Source: Lineus longissimus
Lineage: Eukaryota; Nemertea; Pilidiophora; Heteronemertea; Lineidae
Assembly: GCF_910592395.1 (NCBI RefSeq)
Contig: NC_088317.1
Span: 806,001-870,000 of the forward strand
Direction of reading: 5' to 3'
DNA: 64,000 bases
The notes under the pieces are model-generated. The model was given only the letters and a program-made list of their open reading frames with translations, was not told the origin of the DNA and searched no databases. Positions 38,672 to 49,000 of the stretch are shown here, piece by piece. The position numbers and the translations under genes are program-made. Positions within the stretch are counted from its first letter, which is position 1. Each line of letters starts with the position of its first letter.

Positions 38672-41600
38672 ATGATGTTTTATGGAGCAACTTGGTTGGG
38701 AGTGCTGGCTATTCTGTGTCTGAGCAAGGTGAGTATCCAACTGCACAGTTTAGATACTTTTTCGATTCTGTTTTGAGTTTTAATCCATTTGATATACATG
38801 TAGTCATGTCGAACTACTGAGCCGCCATAGGCTAACGCGTATCTTTACGCTTCGATTCTCCTTATGAGCCTGGCATTAGAAATTCGACCCAGTTGAAATG
38901 ATTTCATTGATGAAGTTCTCACTGTGCCCATTCAAATCCTCCTCCAGGTCAGCAAAGTGGATTCTGGAGAAACTGAAAGATCTAAGCGAGCTATTGCCAA
39001 ATACCCATTCAAGAAATGGGGTGCTAAAAACACGATCCGTGTCAAACCAAAGACAGAAGATGGTAAGGTGGTAATGCGTAGATTTCCTATCTAATATTGA
39101 GTTGAGAGCTGAGCATTGGCTAAGACATTGTTATAAGCCTTATTCACCCACTGCACAATTCAAAATGTAATTTTTGTGGAAGCTCAGGACCCTTTGAGTG
39201 GTGTATACTATGATAGAGAGAGTACACTAGTCTTGCTATCGCATGTAGAAGTGGTTCGCCCGATGTAGAGTTCGAAAGTATGAAACTGCGTTTATCCGAT
39301 GCACAAGCGAATGTACTACGGAGTCTTTACAAATGGGCCATGCACAACTTGTTTGTGGAACTACAGGGTCAATATCTTTGAAAATTACCAAAAACGAAAA
39401 AAAAATTATCAAGGACCAACGTCGTGATGTATGCCAACGTACTCCAAATGAGAGGAGATGTGCTGTCTCATTTTAGATACAACCAAGGCGAAAGCGTTTA
39501 ACACTGCAGTAAAGAAGGCAATCGAGACCTATGGAATGGAAAAGTGCCTTATAAATAAGTTTGAGTTATATACCTGGGTTATTAGGACCGCCCGACACTT
39601 CTTGGTCAAGACGAATCGGAGGTAAGATGCCAAACACATTTGCTTCTTTCAGTAATCAGCAATTTGGCTTCCAGGTAAGATCGACCAAAAGACCTCTATG
39701 CCTTCAGCGAAAATATTGGCGTGGTGAAAATAGGACCTCTGATTGGCTACCGTAATACTGACAGGAGTGCCTGCCAATTTTGCGGGAGGAAAATGGCGAA
39801 TGCTGCTTTCCATAAATGAAGTCTTTCCATACATGACCGTTGACTTGCCGCATTCGGTTTATCAGTTGATTTCTATCACATATCTCTCAATCGATGATCT
39901 CGGAACAATGTGGTTGCCGTTCGCGTTGACGTTTCGAGGACTTGACTAAAACGTTCTTCGTTGTTTCAGTCACCCAAAAGGCATCGCTGTCGTAAATAAA
40001 GATTCTGCAGTAATCGACGTCCTCATTGGAGATGACACTACCGCTACTGCCGTAAATGTATGTATTTGAAATGAGTATAAATCAATGTTTTGTGTAGGGG
40101 ATTGATGTCAAACTGGAGGTGTCAGAATCGACGGCGCCATCCGAGCGCTTTTAGTACCGACAGTGGGGGACTAAGTTCTATACTAAAACGCCTCAAATGT
40201 TCCTCTTCAGGCAATGCATGTTTTGAACTTGACCGTGACCGCATTTGGCCTTCTGTACGAAGACAGGAGCCCGGACCGGAACCACTACATCAAAGCCGCT
40301 AGCGGTCGGTTCGAAGATGCTGAATACCCGTCGGCCGACATACAGCATGTTGATCAGGTGCCCTACGACGTCTCGTCATTCCTCCACAAGAATAAGGTAG
40401 TTCGTCTTTCCTCCTACAGCAAATTATTCAGACACAGTTTGGCCAGTCTCCGAGTTTGTACCAACTCTTTCTCCAACAGCAAGGACTACCCATGCGTAGA
40501 ACAGCGCGAACGCCTCGGCGGGTGACAAGAGCTTGTTTTTACTCAAATCCTATTGTATTCATTGACTTTCCAGTTTGGTTTGTATCAGAACAAAACTGGT
40601 ACCAAGGTGAAGTTGCAGCCACTCTTCCCGATGCTACAACATGAAAAGTACGACAACCTCGGTATGGGAGCCAGGTTGGCAAGGGAAGGGAATTACCTAA
40701 GTTTCAGAGATGTCAAGACGCTGAGCAGTCACTTCGAGTGCGAGAATGGTATGTTGGGATGTTTTTAAGGATAACGATTCTCTATTTTTTAGATCATTGA
40801 TAGTTCTAAACTACATGTATACTTAAAATGTACATTGTGCGTGTGCCTTGACCAATTGGGACGAAAAATTGGCTGTAGTTAGCTTACTTTTTCCCTTTAC
40901 TGGCGATATTAAGGAATAGAATAATATAGATTCGCGGCTGGTGGGCAAAGAAGTGCAATGTTCATCACGAAATTTTAAAACTGATAAAAATCACCCAATA
41001 TGTCGAGCTCTCTATACTGACTTATTCTCTATCTATAGTTGACAGTCTGTGTGCACTTACTGACTGTGACAACGGTGGCTACGTTGACGCCAGTTGTGAG
41101 TGTATATGCCCGCGAGGCCTTAACGGAACAACGTGTCAAATGGTTGCTAAGAAGAACCTTCTGCCATGTAAGTAGAGTCGAACTTAAGCCAATGATTACG
41201 GTACCACAGTGTTTTTCAGACATGATAAATGAAATACATCCTGAAGTGCCAATACTAACTATTGAAAAATACCACATCCAATTAAAACTTCGAAAATCCC
41301 AGTAAGAATCGTTATTGATATACTACTTAGTATCTTGTCAGATTCCTTCGAGAATCATGTCAAATTCTGAGTTAGGATCTCGGTGGTGATCATTCGGCAC
41401 TTACCGAACAACTACCATTTGAGGGCAGATTTACTGATGTTGGGGAAACACTCGCAGATACTACACTGGTCTTGAACTATGTATGACTTGGAAAAGTTCG
41501 ATTCTAACATCATTCAAATATCGTTTTTCTCTCAGCCACCTGTGGAAACGTAACAAAAGCAACACAGACCCTAAAGACTGTGCTAGCCCCACATTTCCCT

Positions 41601-43173
41601 GACGATTACACAACTGGGGAGAACTGCTTCTGGCTGATTAAGGTGAGATGGCTGCATAAAAATACTGATTCAAAAATTACATTGTGTATATGTGTGTGAC
41701 AAGTGTACGTTTCAAGTTTTATTCGTGACCCAGACATTTTGAAACTGTTTGAAATATTTTAACCTTAGCAATAGTTACTGATGAATTGTTTCTACATTCA
41801 GTCCACGAATACCAAGAGGAGGGTCATGTTCAACTTGGAGCTATTCAACTCATCATGCGACACATCAAAACTGACCATCTACATGTACGGACCAGAGGTG
41901 GACCTCCACCCGTGAGTATGATGATTTAGTACCACGGCCAAAGGGAACGTCCGAGTATATCGGTCGGTTAATTTGAGATTTCTCGGGGAAGTGGTATGAT
42001 GGTTAGGAGGTCAGTAACCGTCAGTCAGGACAAGTCTCATAAGAGCAGATAAAGATATAATCAACATTTAACAGTTTGAAATGGTTTCTGGAATTGAACC
42101 ACCTTTTTATGTTGTAGGCTCAGTTGTAATGAACTTCTTAAGAAGACCTTCGTTGACAAGTGGTTCAGTTCCCAGCTCTCCTACATGGCAGTGGCGTGGA
42201 AGACAGAAGACAAAGTGCAGACAGGTCGCAACGGCTTCAAGTTCTCGTTTGTTGAAGGATGCGTAGACGACGAAGGGAAAGTCGGTAGGTTGGCACGATA
42301 GAAAACCTTGGAACTTCTATTAGCATAGGCGTCCTTTGGCGTTCATCAAGGGGTGTGTTTTGTTCGTTTCGTTTTGCAGGGTGTGTACATGTCTACGACC
42401 AGCAGTGTATAACGTCATACACGGTTGGTACGACATATATGTTGAACATGTATATTTTGATAAAGGAATCTTACGTCTTTGTGTACCTCCAGGTTTCTGT
42501 CTACCGGATACAAAGAACTGGGACGCCACCAAGCCTATCCACTGTTACAACTGCAACTCTAGTGTCAATCCGCTGTGTGCTCTGGGCTCGACACTTAACC
42601 CTCTTGATACCATCAAATGTGAAGCAGGCAGCTCGTGCTATGTAAGTTTCACTTTCCATATCAGTCAATAGTTAAAGATTTTGTGACCGGCAGCCATCGG
42701 TACAGTTCTTGATGTGACGGTGAATCGTGATGACTATGTTCATCATTGTAGAGTTGCAGATATTCTTCAATATTCTGATTTTTTTGCCTCGAACCGATAT
42801 TCATCGTCATTGAATGAGAATATGCCTCGGAAATATTCTGCAATTGATTGTGTTGTACTTTCAGACACAAGTTACGAAGCAGGGAGACGCGTTAACAATT
42901 AGCAAGTCATGTGCCCTACCGACCGAGCCATGCGTAAATAACGAGGAAGCTTGCAGGAACAACAAACAGTGTACCATCTGCTGCAAGACACCTCTCTGTA
43001 ACAAGGAAGGCGCTGCAAAGAAAGGGGATGACCCATTCACAGCTATTAAGAATAGGATCCAGCTTACCCCAATCACGACGCCCCTGCAGTGTGGAGTTCC
43101 TAAACTTGGGGCCCGTATTGCTGTGGTTTTCGTAGCAGTTGTTTTGGTCGGGATAGTAGGCCTGTGCTGGTAA
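38672..43173 (+). CDS. Secreted pseudo-astacin with EGF, CUB and Ly6/uPAR domains and a C-terminal anchor
   Basis: Twelve exons with agreeing phases: 38672-38728, 38948-39062, 39477-39621, 39970-40057, 40211-40396, 40574-40748, 41039-41167, 41536-41642, 41802-41911, 42118-42284, 42493-42641, 42865-43173; 578 residues. Order: signal peptide (1-19), furin-type site RSKR (30-33), astacin-like domain (34-~254), EGF (260-288), CUB (301-~419), Ly6/uPAR domain (444-522), then a hydrophobic C-terminus with no cytoplasmic tail (about 557-578), as in GPI-anchored proteins. Astacins are zinc endopeptidases with HExxHxxGxxHExxR. Here the aligned stretch NLTVTAFGLLYEDRSPDRNHY has Asn, Thr and Tyr for the three zinc His and Leu for the catalytic Glu, and the Met-turn Met is Leu (YDVSSFLH), so proteolysis is not expected. 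A binding or scaffold role at the surface is inferred. Astacin-EGF-CUB is a known order; I do not recall it joined to an LU domain. Confidence 0.9.
40211..40396 (+). CDS. Exon of the degenerate zinc site and Met-turn
   Basis: Residues 136-197 of the pseudo-astacin. The family motif aligns from conserved landmarks: Gly148, Glu152, Asp157-Arg158 and Tyr161 match GxxHExxxxDRxxY. This fixes the three zinc-ligand positions as Asn141, Thr145 and Tyr151 and the catalytic Glu position as Leu142. The Met-turn segment reads YDVSSFLH (187-194) where active astacins have YDYSSIMHY, so the Met is Leu193. The frame is intact with no stop or frameshift, so this is a maintained non-enzyme and not a broken gene. 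Confidence 0.88.
41039..41167 (+). CDS. EGF-like exon of the pseudo-astacin gene
   Basis: Single-exon EGF-like module with six cysteines at residues 260, 265, 275, 277, 279 and 288 (LCALTDCDNGGYVD, CECICPRGLNGTTC). The CxNGGY and CxCPxGxxGxxC pattern is the one that usually follows the protease domain in astacin-EGF-CUB proteins, which supports the astacin assignment of the diverged domain before it. Confidence 0.9.
41536..42284 (+). CDS. CUB domain, three exons
   Basis: Exons 41536-41642, 41802-41911 and 42118-42284. The domain opens with TCGNVTKATQTL, then APHFPDDYTTGENCFWLI, the CUB signature of a 'SPxYPxxYxxxxxCxWxI' strand pair. The four expected cysteines sit near residues 301, 329, 353 and 374, and the domain closes at FKFSFVEGC (419). 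CUB domains bind proteins or glycans outside the cell. Confidence 0.88.
42493..43173 (+). CDS. Ly6/uPAR (three-finger) domain and C-terminal anchor, two exons
   Basis: Exons 42493-42641 and 42865-43173. The domain begins HCYNCNSS (Cys444, Cys447) and ends CTICCKTPLCN (Cys512-Asn522), the CxxC start and CC....CN end diagnostic of LU domains, with about twelve cysteines in all, two more than the usual ten. The intron falls between the fifth and sixth Cys. A ~30-residue linker leads to KLGARIAVVFVAVVLVGIVG and the end of the protein with no basic tail, favouring GPI-anchor processing over a stable membrane span, though a type I span cannot be excluded. Confidence 0.88.
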
Positions 43174-45855
43174 GCGCACGCCATAGTCATGTAGTGTATG
43201 GAAGTAATCGGCGTCTCTGATAAATGTAGCTCATGAGATGATCGTGACAGGTAAAGATTTCACTTCTGTTGTTTTGTACGGCAAGGCCTCCGGTGAAAAT
43301 ATGCATGAAGTCTTCAGCAAATCTTTACTGGTGTATATGTTTCGAACTATCAAGGTCAAGGAAATGCTGACGGTGTATTTAGCTCATTGTATGAAGGTCT
43401 CCTCGTTACCTGCTTTATTTGGTTTTTTGTTCAACCTGTCGAAACAACCGGCCATGAGAAGTATCTTCTATGATACATTAAACGACTGTACAATGAACAT
43501 CATACCAATTTTTCTACCTCTTGCAGTCAAAGGCCACATAAGATTAACTCATCCAGTTTTTATTATTAACATGCTATATTCAACTTGAAAAATTCTTATG
43601 TATTCGCGATCGCGACACTTCGTCATGTTCATTCTCCATACAAATTCCCTTCTTTTTACTCATCTGACTGAGCTCTTCTTTAACGAGTGGATCGGAAATG
43701 TAGCACCTTCAGCAAATGATTTCCTAACCATGATATTTTGTAAATATCTATCATCATTAGTGGATATATATTGAATAAATTTGGCACTTTATAGCAGTGT
43801 TTATCTTTATTCTGTTTCAACATCATGGCTGAGTTAGTCTGATTAGCTGATTTAGCTAATAATGTCCTATAGTTGGCAACAACACTCAACTCAAAGTTTT
43901 TAGGTGGGTGCGCCAACAGCATCCATCTCCGGCATTCCAAGTTCAGACATTACTTGTGTCGGCTGTGTTGTGTTTATCTTTATGAGTGTCATATCACTGA
44001 TTATGTTACTGATGTGTCACATCACGTCTTCAAAATTCCGATACCAAGAAAAGAAGAAATCGTAAACTGGGCGCAGCATTCTTTATCAAGGATTGGTGTA
44101 CTTTAGAATGTCCTCCGAATGTACTCTCTCTTGTTTTATTTCTTCCATGTTTCATGAACGAGATAAAGGCGATACTCATATCAGAATTGCCTTGTTGTTA
44201 CGCGGAACTCAGCTATTGTTTCATTGAATGAGCTTCGCGGAATGTACTCTTAGATGTTGCGATCGTAAATCGCCTAAGATGGTCTGCTGTCATCCTGGCT
44301 ACAGCAATAACATCGCACAAAACATCGAAAGATAGGATCAGATTGTCTGTAATGGGATCTCCGTATCCTTCATTTGGACAGGTTTATGAGCCGTGTTGTT
44401 TTGTGCATTGTTCATCAGTTCAATCGGCGTTAGCAGTAATGTTGGTGTCAAGTCCTTATGCCAATCTCTTGTAAACTTTCATGAAGGAGATAACGCATAC
44501 TTCAGCTACCGCTGGCGTTAGTCTCCAACACCGATTGAGCAACTCGGCCCAAGATTGCATCAGTGGCTTTTGGTCTTGCTCAGTTTTGTGTTTGAAAAGG
44601 TAATCTGCGCTCGCTCAGATCTGCGAACTGACTTTGAGCTAATCTACTTCCACAACGTTGATATACGCCACTAGCTGGAGCTGGAATCACTCATTGCTCA
44701 TCACCTGAACTCCAGTGCAGGCATTACGAGGCAGGTCCAGGATTAGAGCGCTCCGGTATTCCTGAATACCGAGACCCGCGATCACATATCTTGAAAAAGT
44801 TCCCTTCTATCAAAGACAAAACTTCCAGGCAATCTAACTTCGAGGCAATCTAACTCCAGCCATGTTGGGCCGGGGCCTTTATAGTTTTGACTAACAATAA
44901 GGAAACAACGCCTCTCGGAAATAACTTTTTTACATTTTGTTTAATTTAAGACCGTCACCATAAACATATGCATATCATATTAATTCAACATGTACAAAAT
45001 TAATGAATAGTCGTGTTAGCCTCCAATAATACTGTTGGATCTTGTCAAAGGCACAAATGCATAGGCCTACCCAGGATAGGATTCTTCCAATTATGTTACC
45101 TCTTTGTGATTTTCACGTGTTTTTATCTTTGAATGTAACTTCGGTGGTGATATTAGCGTTCAGGCTCTTCAAGACACGAGTGTGACATTCGACGAATTTA
45201 TTCCTCAAAGAGTGTTTTATGTGAGTTCGTATTTGAGAAGGATATGCCATTAGTTTGCTTCTTTTGAGATTAATCTTAGACTATTTACATATAACTGCTC
45301 AAAATATAAATTTAAGGAGAGAAAAAAACAATGCCGGGTGGAGCAATGCTGAAGAACAGACTTCCCTGTGTCCAGAGGCAGGGGACACGAACAAAATCCC
45401 TGTCGACATTACAGCTAGGAGAGCTAGAAGAACTCGTCTACGGTTAAACTTGGTTCGTATTCTTGTCCCTTGACTGACAACGGAGCTCCATTTCTGATAA
45501 ATCCCTACGCACGCACGAGGTAATACGGGTTCGGTCACAGTGAAAAGGCACTTTATACGGTGATATGACCTCCACTCTTGCTCTGAGCTGCCCATAGTGA
45601 CCACATTTACATTTTCATTTTCCAATAAAAAACGTATCGGCTATTAACCATAACCGAGCATTATACTTCCCCTGCTTCAACACTTGCATTAGAACTACAT
45701 GTACACATAGTGTGCATTCACTCCATAAGCTTTGCACTGAATCATGATTAAGAGTCTGTACAGCAGCAAAACGTTGTTCTGACCTTGCGACCTCCGTGTC
45801 CGAACTATTTGCTTCAAAGATATCCGCCATTTTGCCCATTTTGTTGGTAAACACA
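43174..45855. other. Convergent intergenic region
   Basis: Between the stop of the pseudo-astacin gene (+) and the stop of WNT11 (-); it must hold both 3' UTRs. AATAAA at 43774-43779 could serve the + gene and TTTATT at 45196-45201 the - gene, but both are inferred from position only. The open frame at 43238-43588 (+) has no recognisable domain. The GC-richer part at about 44280-44880 was examined for coding remnants without a clear result. Confidence 0.6.
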
Positions 45856-46030
45856 TCATTTACACGTGTGTACTTCAACGTTCTTCGTGCATGTTTTGCA
45901 TTTGACGTAACAACACCAGTAGTATTTACAGTGGCAACGTTCTTTGACTAACTTGGTGTAACTGTAGAATCCCCGCCCACAGCACATCGAGCCGCACCCG
46001 TCCGAACCTTCGGAACCTTTTTTACACTCC
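45856..46030 (-). CDS. wnt11: WNT11 last exon, cysteine-rich C-terminus
   Basis: Starts at TGATTTCAG|G GAG TGT, giving [21 protein letters not shown], the family's GRQCNKTS..SDxCxxMCCGRG block. It continues to [20 protein letters not shown] and ends in VEVHTCK, TGA at 45858-45856. An upstream AG (exon start 46084) also keeps frame but would add 18 residues absent from the family, so the downstream acceptor was chosen. Confidence 0.9.
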
Positions 46031-49000
46031 CTGAAATCATAACATTTAGAACCTGATGGCAAACGCTGTTTTGAAGGATGGCAACTGACGCGCCATAACG
46101 CCGGTAGATCGGCACGTGACGTTAACTTTATCTCATACTTTACCGTTATCTCCTTCAGTTAACTCCATTAGACCAAAGCGAAGTTAAGTTAACGTCAGCA
46201 TCAGCGAGAAAACTTGTGTCTGGCCTAGTCTTGTTCATGAATACCTTGCTAAAAACAAGGCGTATCAGTTTGAAATTGACTTGGGTGAGAAACTTGCCAA
46301 TGACTTTTCTCAAAACACTTTCCTTGACAGGGGATGTTTACTTTTCAAGTGATTTTGAATCTTTTTATAAGATGTTGATGAAAAACTCTTATAACCCACC
46401 TTCCGTGCGTGCCAATAGAGCCGAGCTTTTTCTCTGGACTACAATAATCGGGTGATTTTGTATAATATATCATCTCGTCAGCTCTAAACAATATCCTCTG
46501 GGAATCAATAGGGACTAGCATCTTCTTCTTCCCAACCTTCCTTTTAGCTACTTCAACAGCAATCTGAAATGGCAATGTACAGTTATGAAACTGGAGGGTT
46601 TGGTATATTCCAGGATCCGAGATTCGAGATCCAACAACGCCAACTGAAACTGAAGACATCGAATTTTCGAGTCGCGGATTCAACCCGGGTCCCAAAGTGA
46701 CCACTGTCGGGACTGGGTGGTCTCGCCGCATTTGGTCACCATAGAACTCCAAACTTTGGATGAATATGGACAACATGTAGACAAGCCTTATACAAGTTTA
46801 CATCAAATATACTGGCGTTGTATGGTAATATTTTGGGTGGCCATCCTTCGAAGGACAACTACGCACTGTCAAAACAACATCATAAATATGTAATCCAGAA
46901 ATTAAGGGGTGCTTCCACACTTAGAGGCGCCTGGCCAGCATCAACGACAGACAAATGGCCCATAAATAAGGACAGAAACACCAATTAACATAAAGATTCT
47001 GTCTCTGCCGCAAATATTCAGGATTATGGCCGGAATTTGGGGTGGTCCGCCCAATATTTTGTCCCTGCTCCAGTCAGGCTTCGATAGTATCAATTGGTCC
47101 TCTGTTCCCGGTGATTAATTGCATTGCTTATGGTGCTATAACAATACTTCTTGGCGCAATCTCACTAAACGCATCTATTGCTCAAATGAATAACGTGTGA
47201 TTGGTCAAGTAATTTACGATGGACATTTCTCTCTGGTGATATGCAGTGGTGTTATAGCCGAGGCAAATGAGATACAAGTCTGCTAATGGCTTCAGAGATA
47301 AGGGAGGGAACTCGAGAAATATTCCAATGCAGGCCAAGAAACAAATCCATCGCTTCTGCTGACGACCAAAGAGAACACTCAATCTTTTTTATCCATTCGC
47401 TCTCGCTGGAGGTAGATCGCTTATTGCCAATGGACAGAGCAGTGTAATGTAGGGGGTTTCAGCCTTCCATATCTTAGTGGTTTCTCTAAGAGATTCCCTC
47501 GTTTGCCAATTTTGGATGAAGGATGGTCAAATGGGATTTAAAACAACCAGTAGTGGGCAGTGTTTTAGCAGTTATATTGCAGTGATTTTGGAAATGTAAA
47601 ATCTAATCACTGAAAATGGTGAAGCCATGATGCAACTTCTGATCATTATCTTGTATAAAACAGAAACCAAGTTTGTTTTCCTTTCGCCTGACTGTAAAAT
47701 CCCTTACACCAACACCAATGTATATTTGCTTGCTGTTTGCTCTGGCATATCTATGGGGGGAGCTATAAAGTGGTTGTCGGACAAGTTACAGATTTATGGC
47801 AGCGAAATGCATTATTCTTCAACAGATATATCTCAAACCGGCTCCGTGAGGAGACGGTTTGCTTGTAAGCCGAAATCGTACTTACTTGGGTGGTTTGCCA
47901 TGCGGTGGGATCGCCTACCGCAGACAGACTGACAAACTGTTCAGCAATTATTTAGCACACTTTCCAGCGATTAGTTTACCAATCTGCCTTTTAGTTTCTC
48001 ATTAAATCAATGGGAATTTTTATGGGATTCTGCTCTAAAATAAGAAGAATAGGGACGCCTTCTAGCTAAGACTTGCGGTTGGATCAATCTCAGCCCCACG
48101 AAATCGATTGATCGCCCTTAGAACTACTCGGTGAGGTTCACTGAGTCCTCCTTAAGCGACTTGTCCCGCTTTCCTTAGATTCCTAAGAAAGTAGTCCACC
48201 TTACATACTCCTTACTACATGTAAGCGGGATACGTGTACAACAGTAAATGTACTACAGTAGAATAAGGTTTAAGATTTTTGTTGTAAGAATCTTCTAAGA
48301 AAAAAATTAATGATTTGATTAAGACATTACATTGTGTATCCATATCATGACACTTACCTGATATCTTTTTTTAATAAGTGACCCAACTGTTATGAGATCA
48401 GGAAGCGCTTTCCAGCATGTTTTTAATGAGCAGGATCCAGACACTCCATGGCATTTACATGATTTGTCTAAACTTAGTAGTAATGCCTGAAATATAGAAT
48501 ATCCTTAATAATTGACTGATCAATGCGAAATATTGAATACATTCGTTATAAGCGGTTTCATTTGGAAACGATTCGTAGTAAGCGCTTAAACGCTGATATA
48601 GTGACATACTAAAATGGCCTCGTCAAAATTTGTAAAACGCTGATATATTTATCGAAAAGGATACATTATAACACGAACGCCAGAAAACCGCTCATATAAA
48701 TGTATTCATATGATATGTAATGAAATGCACTATAAAACGTTGATATATTTCAGTGAAGTATTGATGTATTCGTTACAAGCGGTCGGTAGAACCGTTCCCG
48801 AGAAACGTCCTGCCTCTCTTCCTAAAATTGTTATGCATTTTTTTCAGCAACGCTTAGGTGTTTTCCTCGTAGTTTGCACATGAGAAAATCAAAGGGAACA
48901 TGTTCGCATTTTAAAAAAGAAACTTATGAGGCGGATATAACAAGCATGGTATTTAAATGGGGTAATGTATTGCTCGTCCCGTGGTTAGCTAATTTCCCCA

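Noticed and set aside
43238-43588. 116-codon open frame (+) just after the pseudo-astacin stop
   Set aside because: Falls in the expected 3' UTR and resembles nothing known.
46031-46084. Upstream acceptor extending the WNT11 last exon by 54 bases
   Set aside because: It keeps frame but lacks a pyrimidine tract and adds residues missing from the family; the acceptor at 46031-46032 gives the conserved GR-x-C junction directly.
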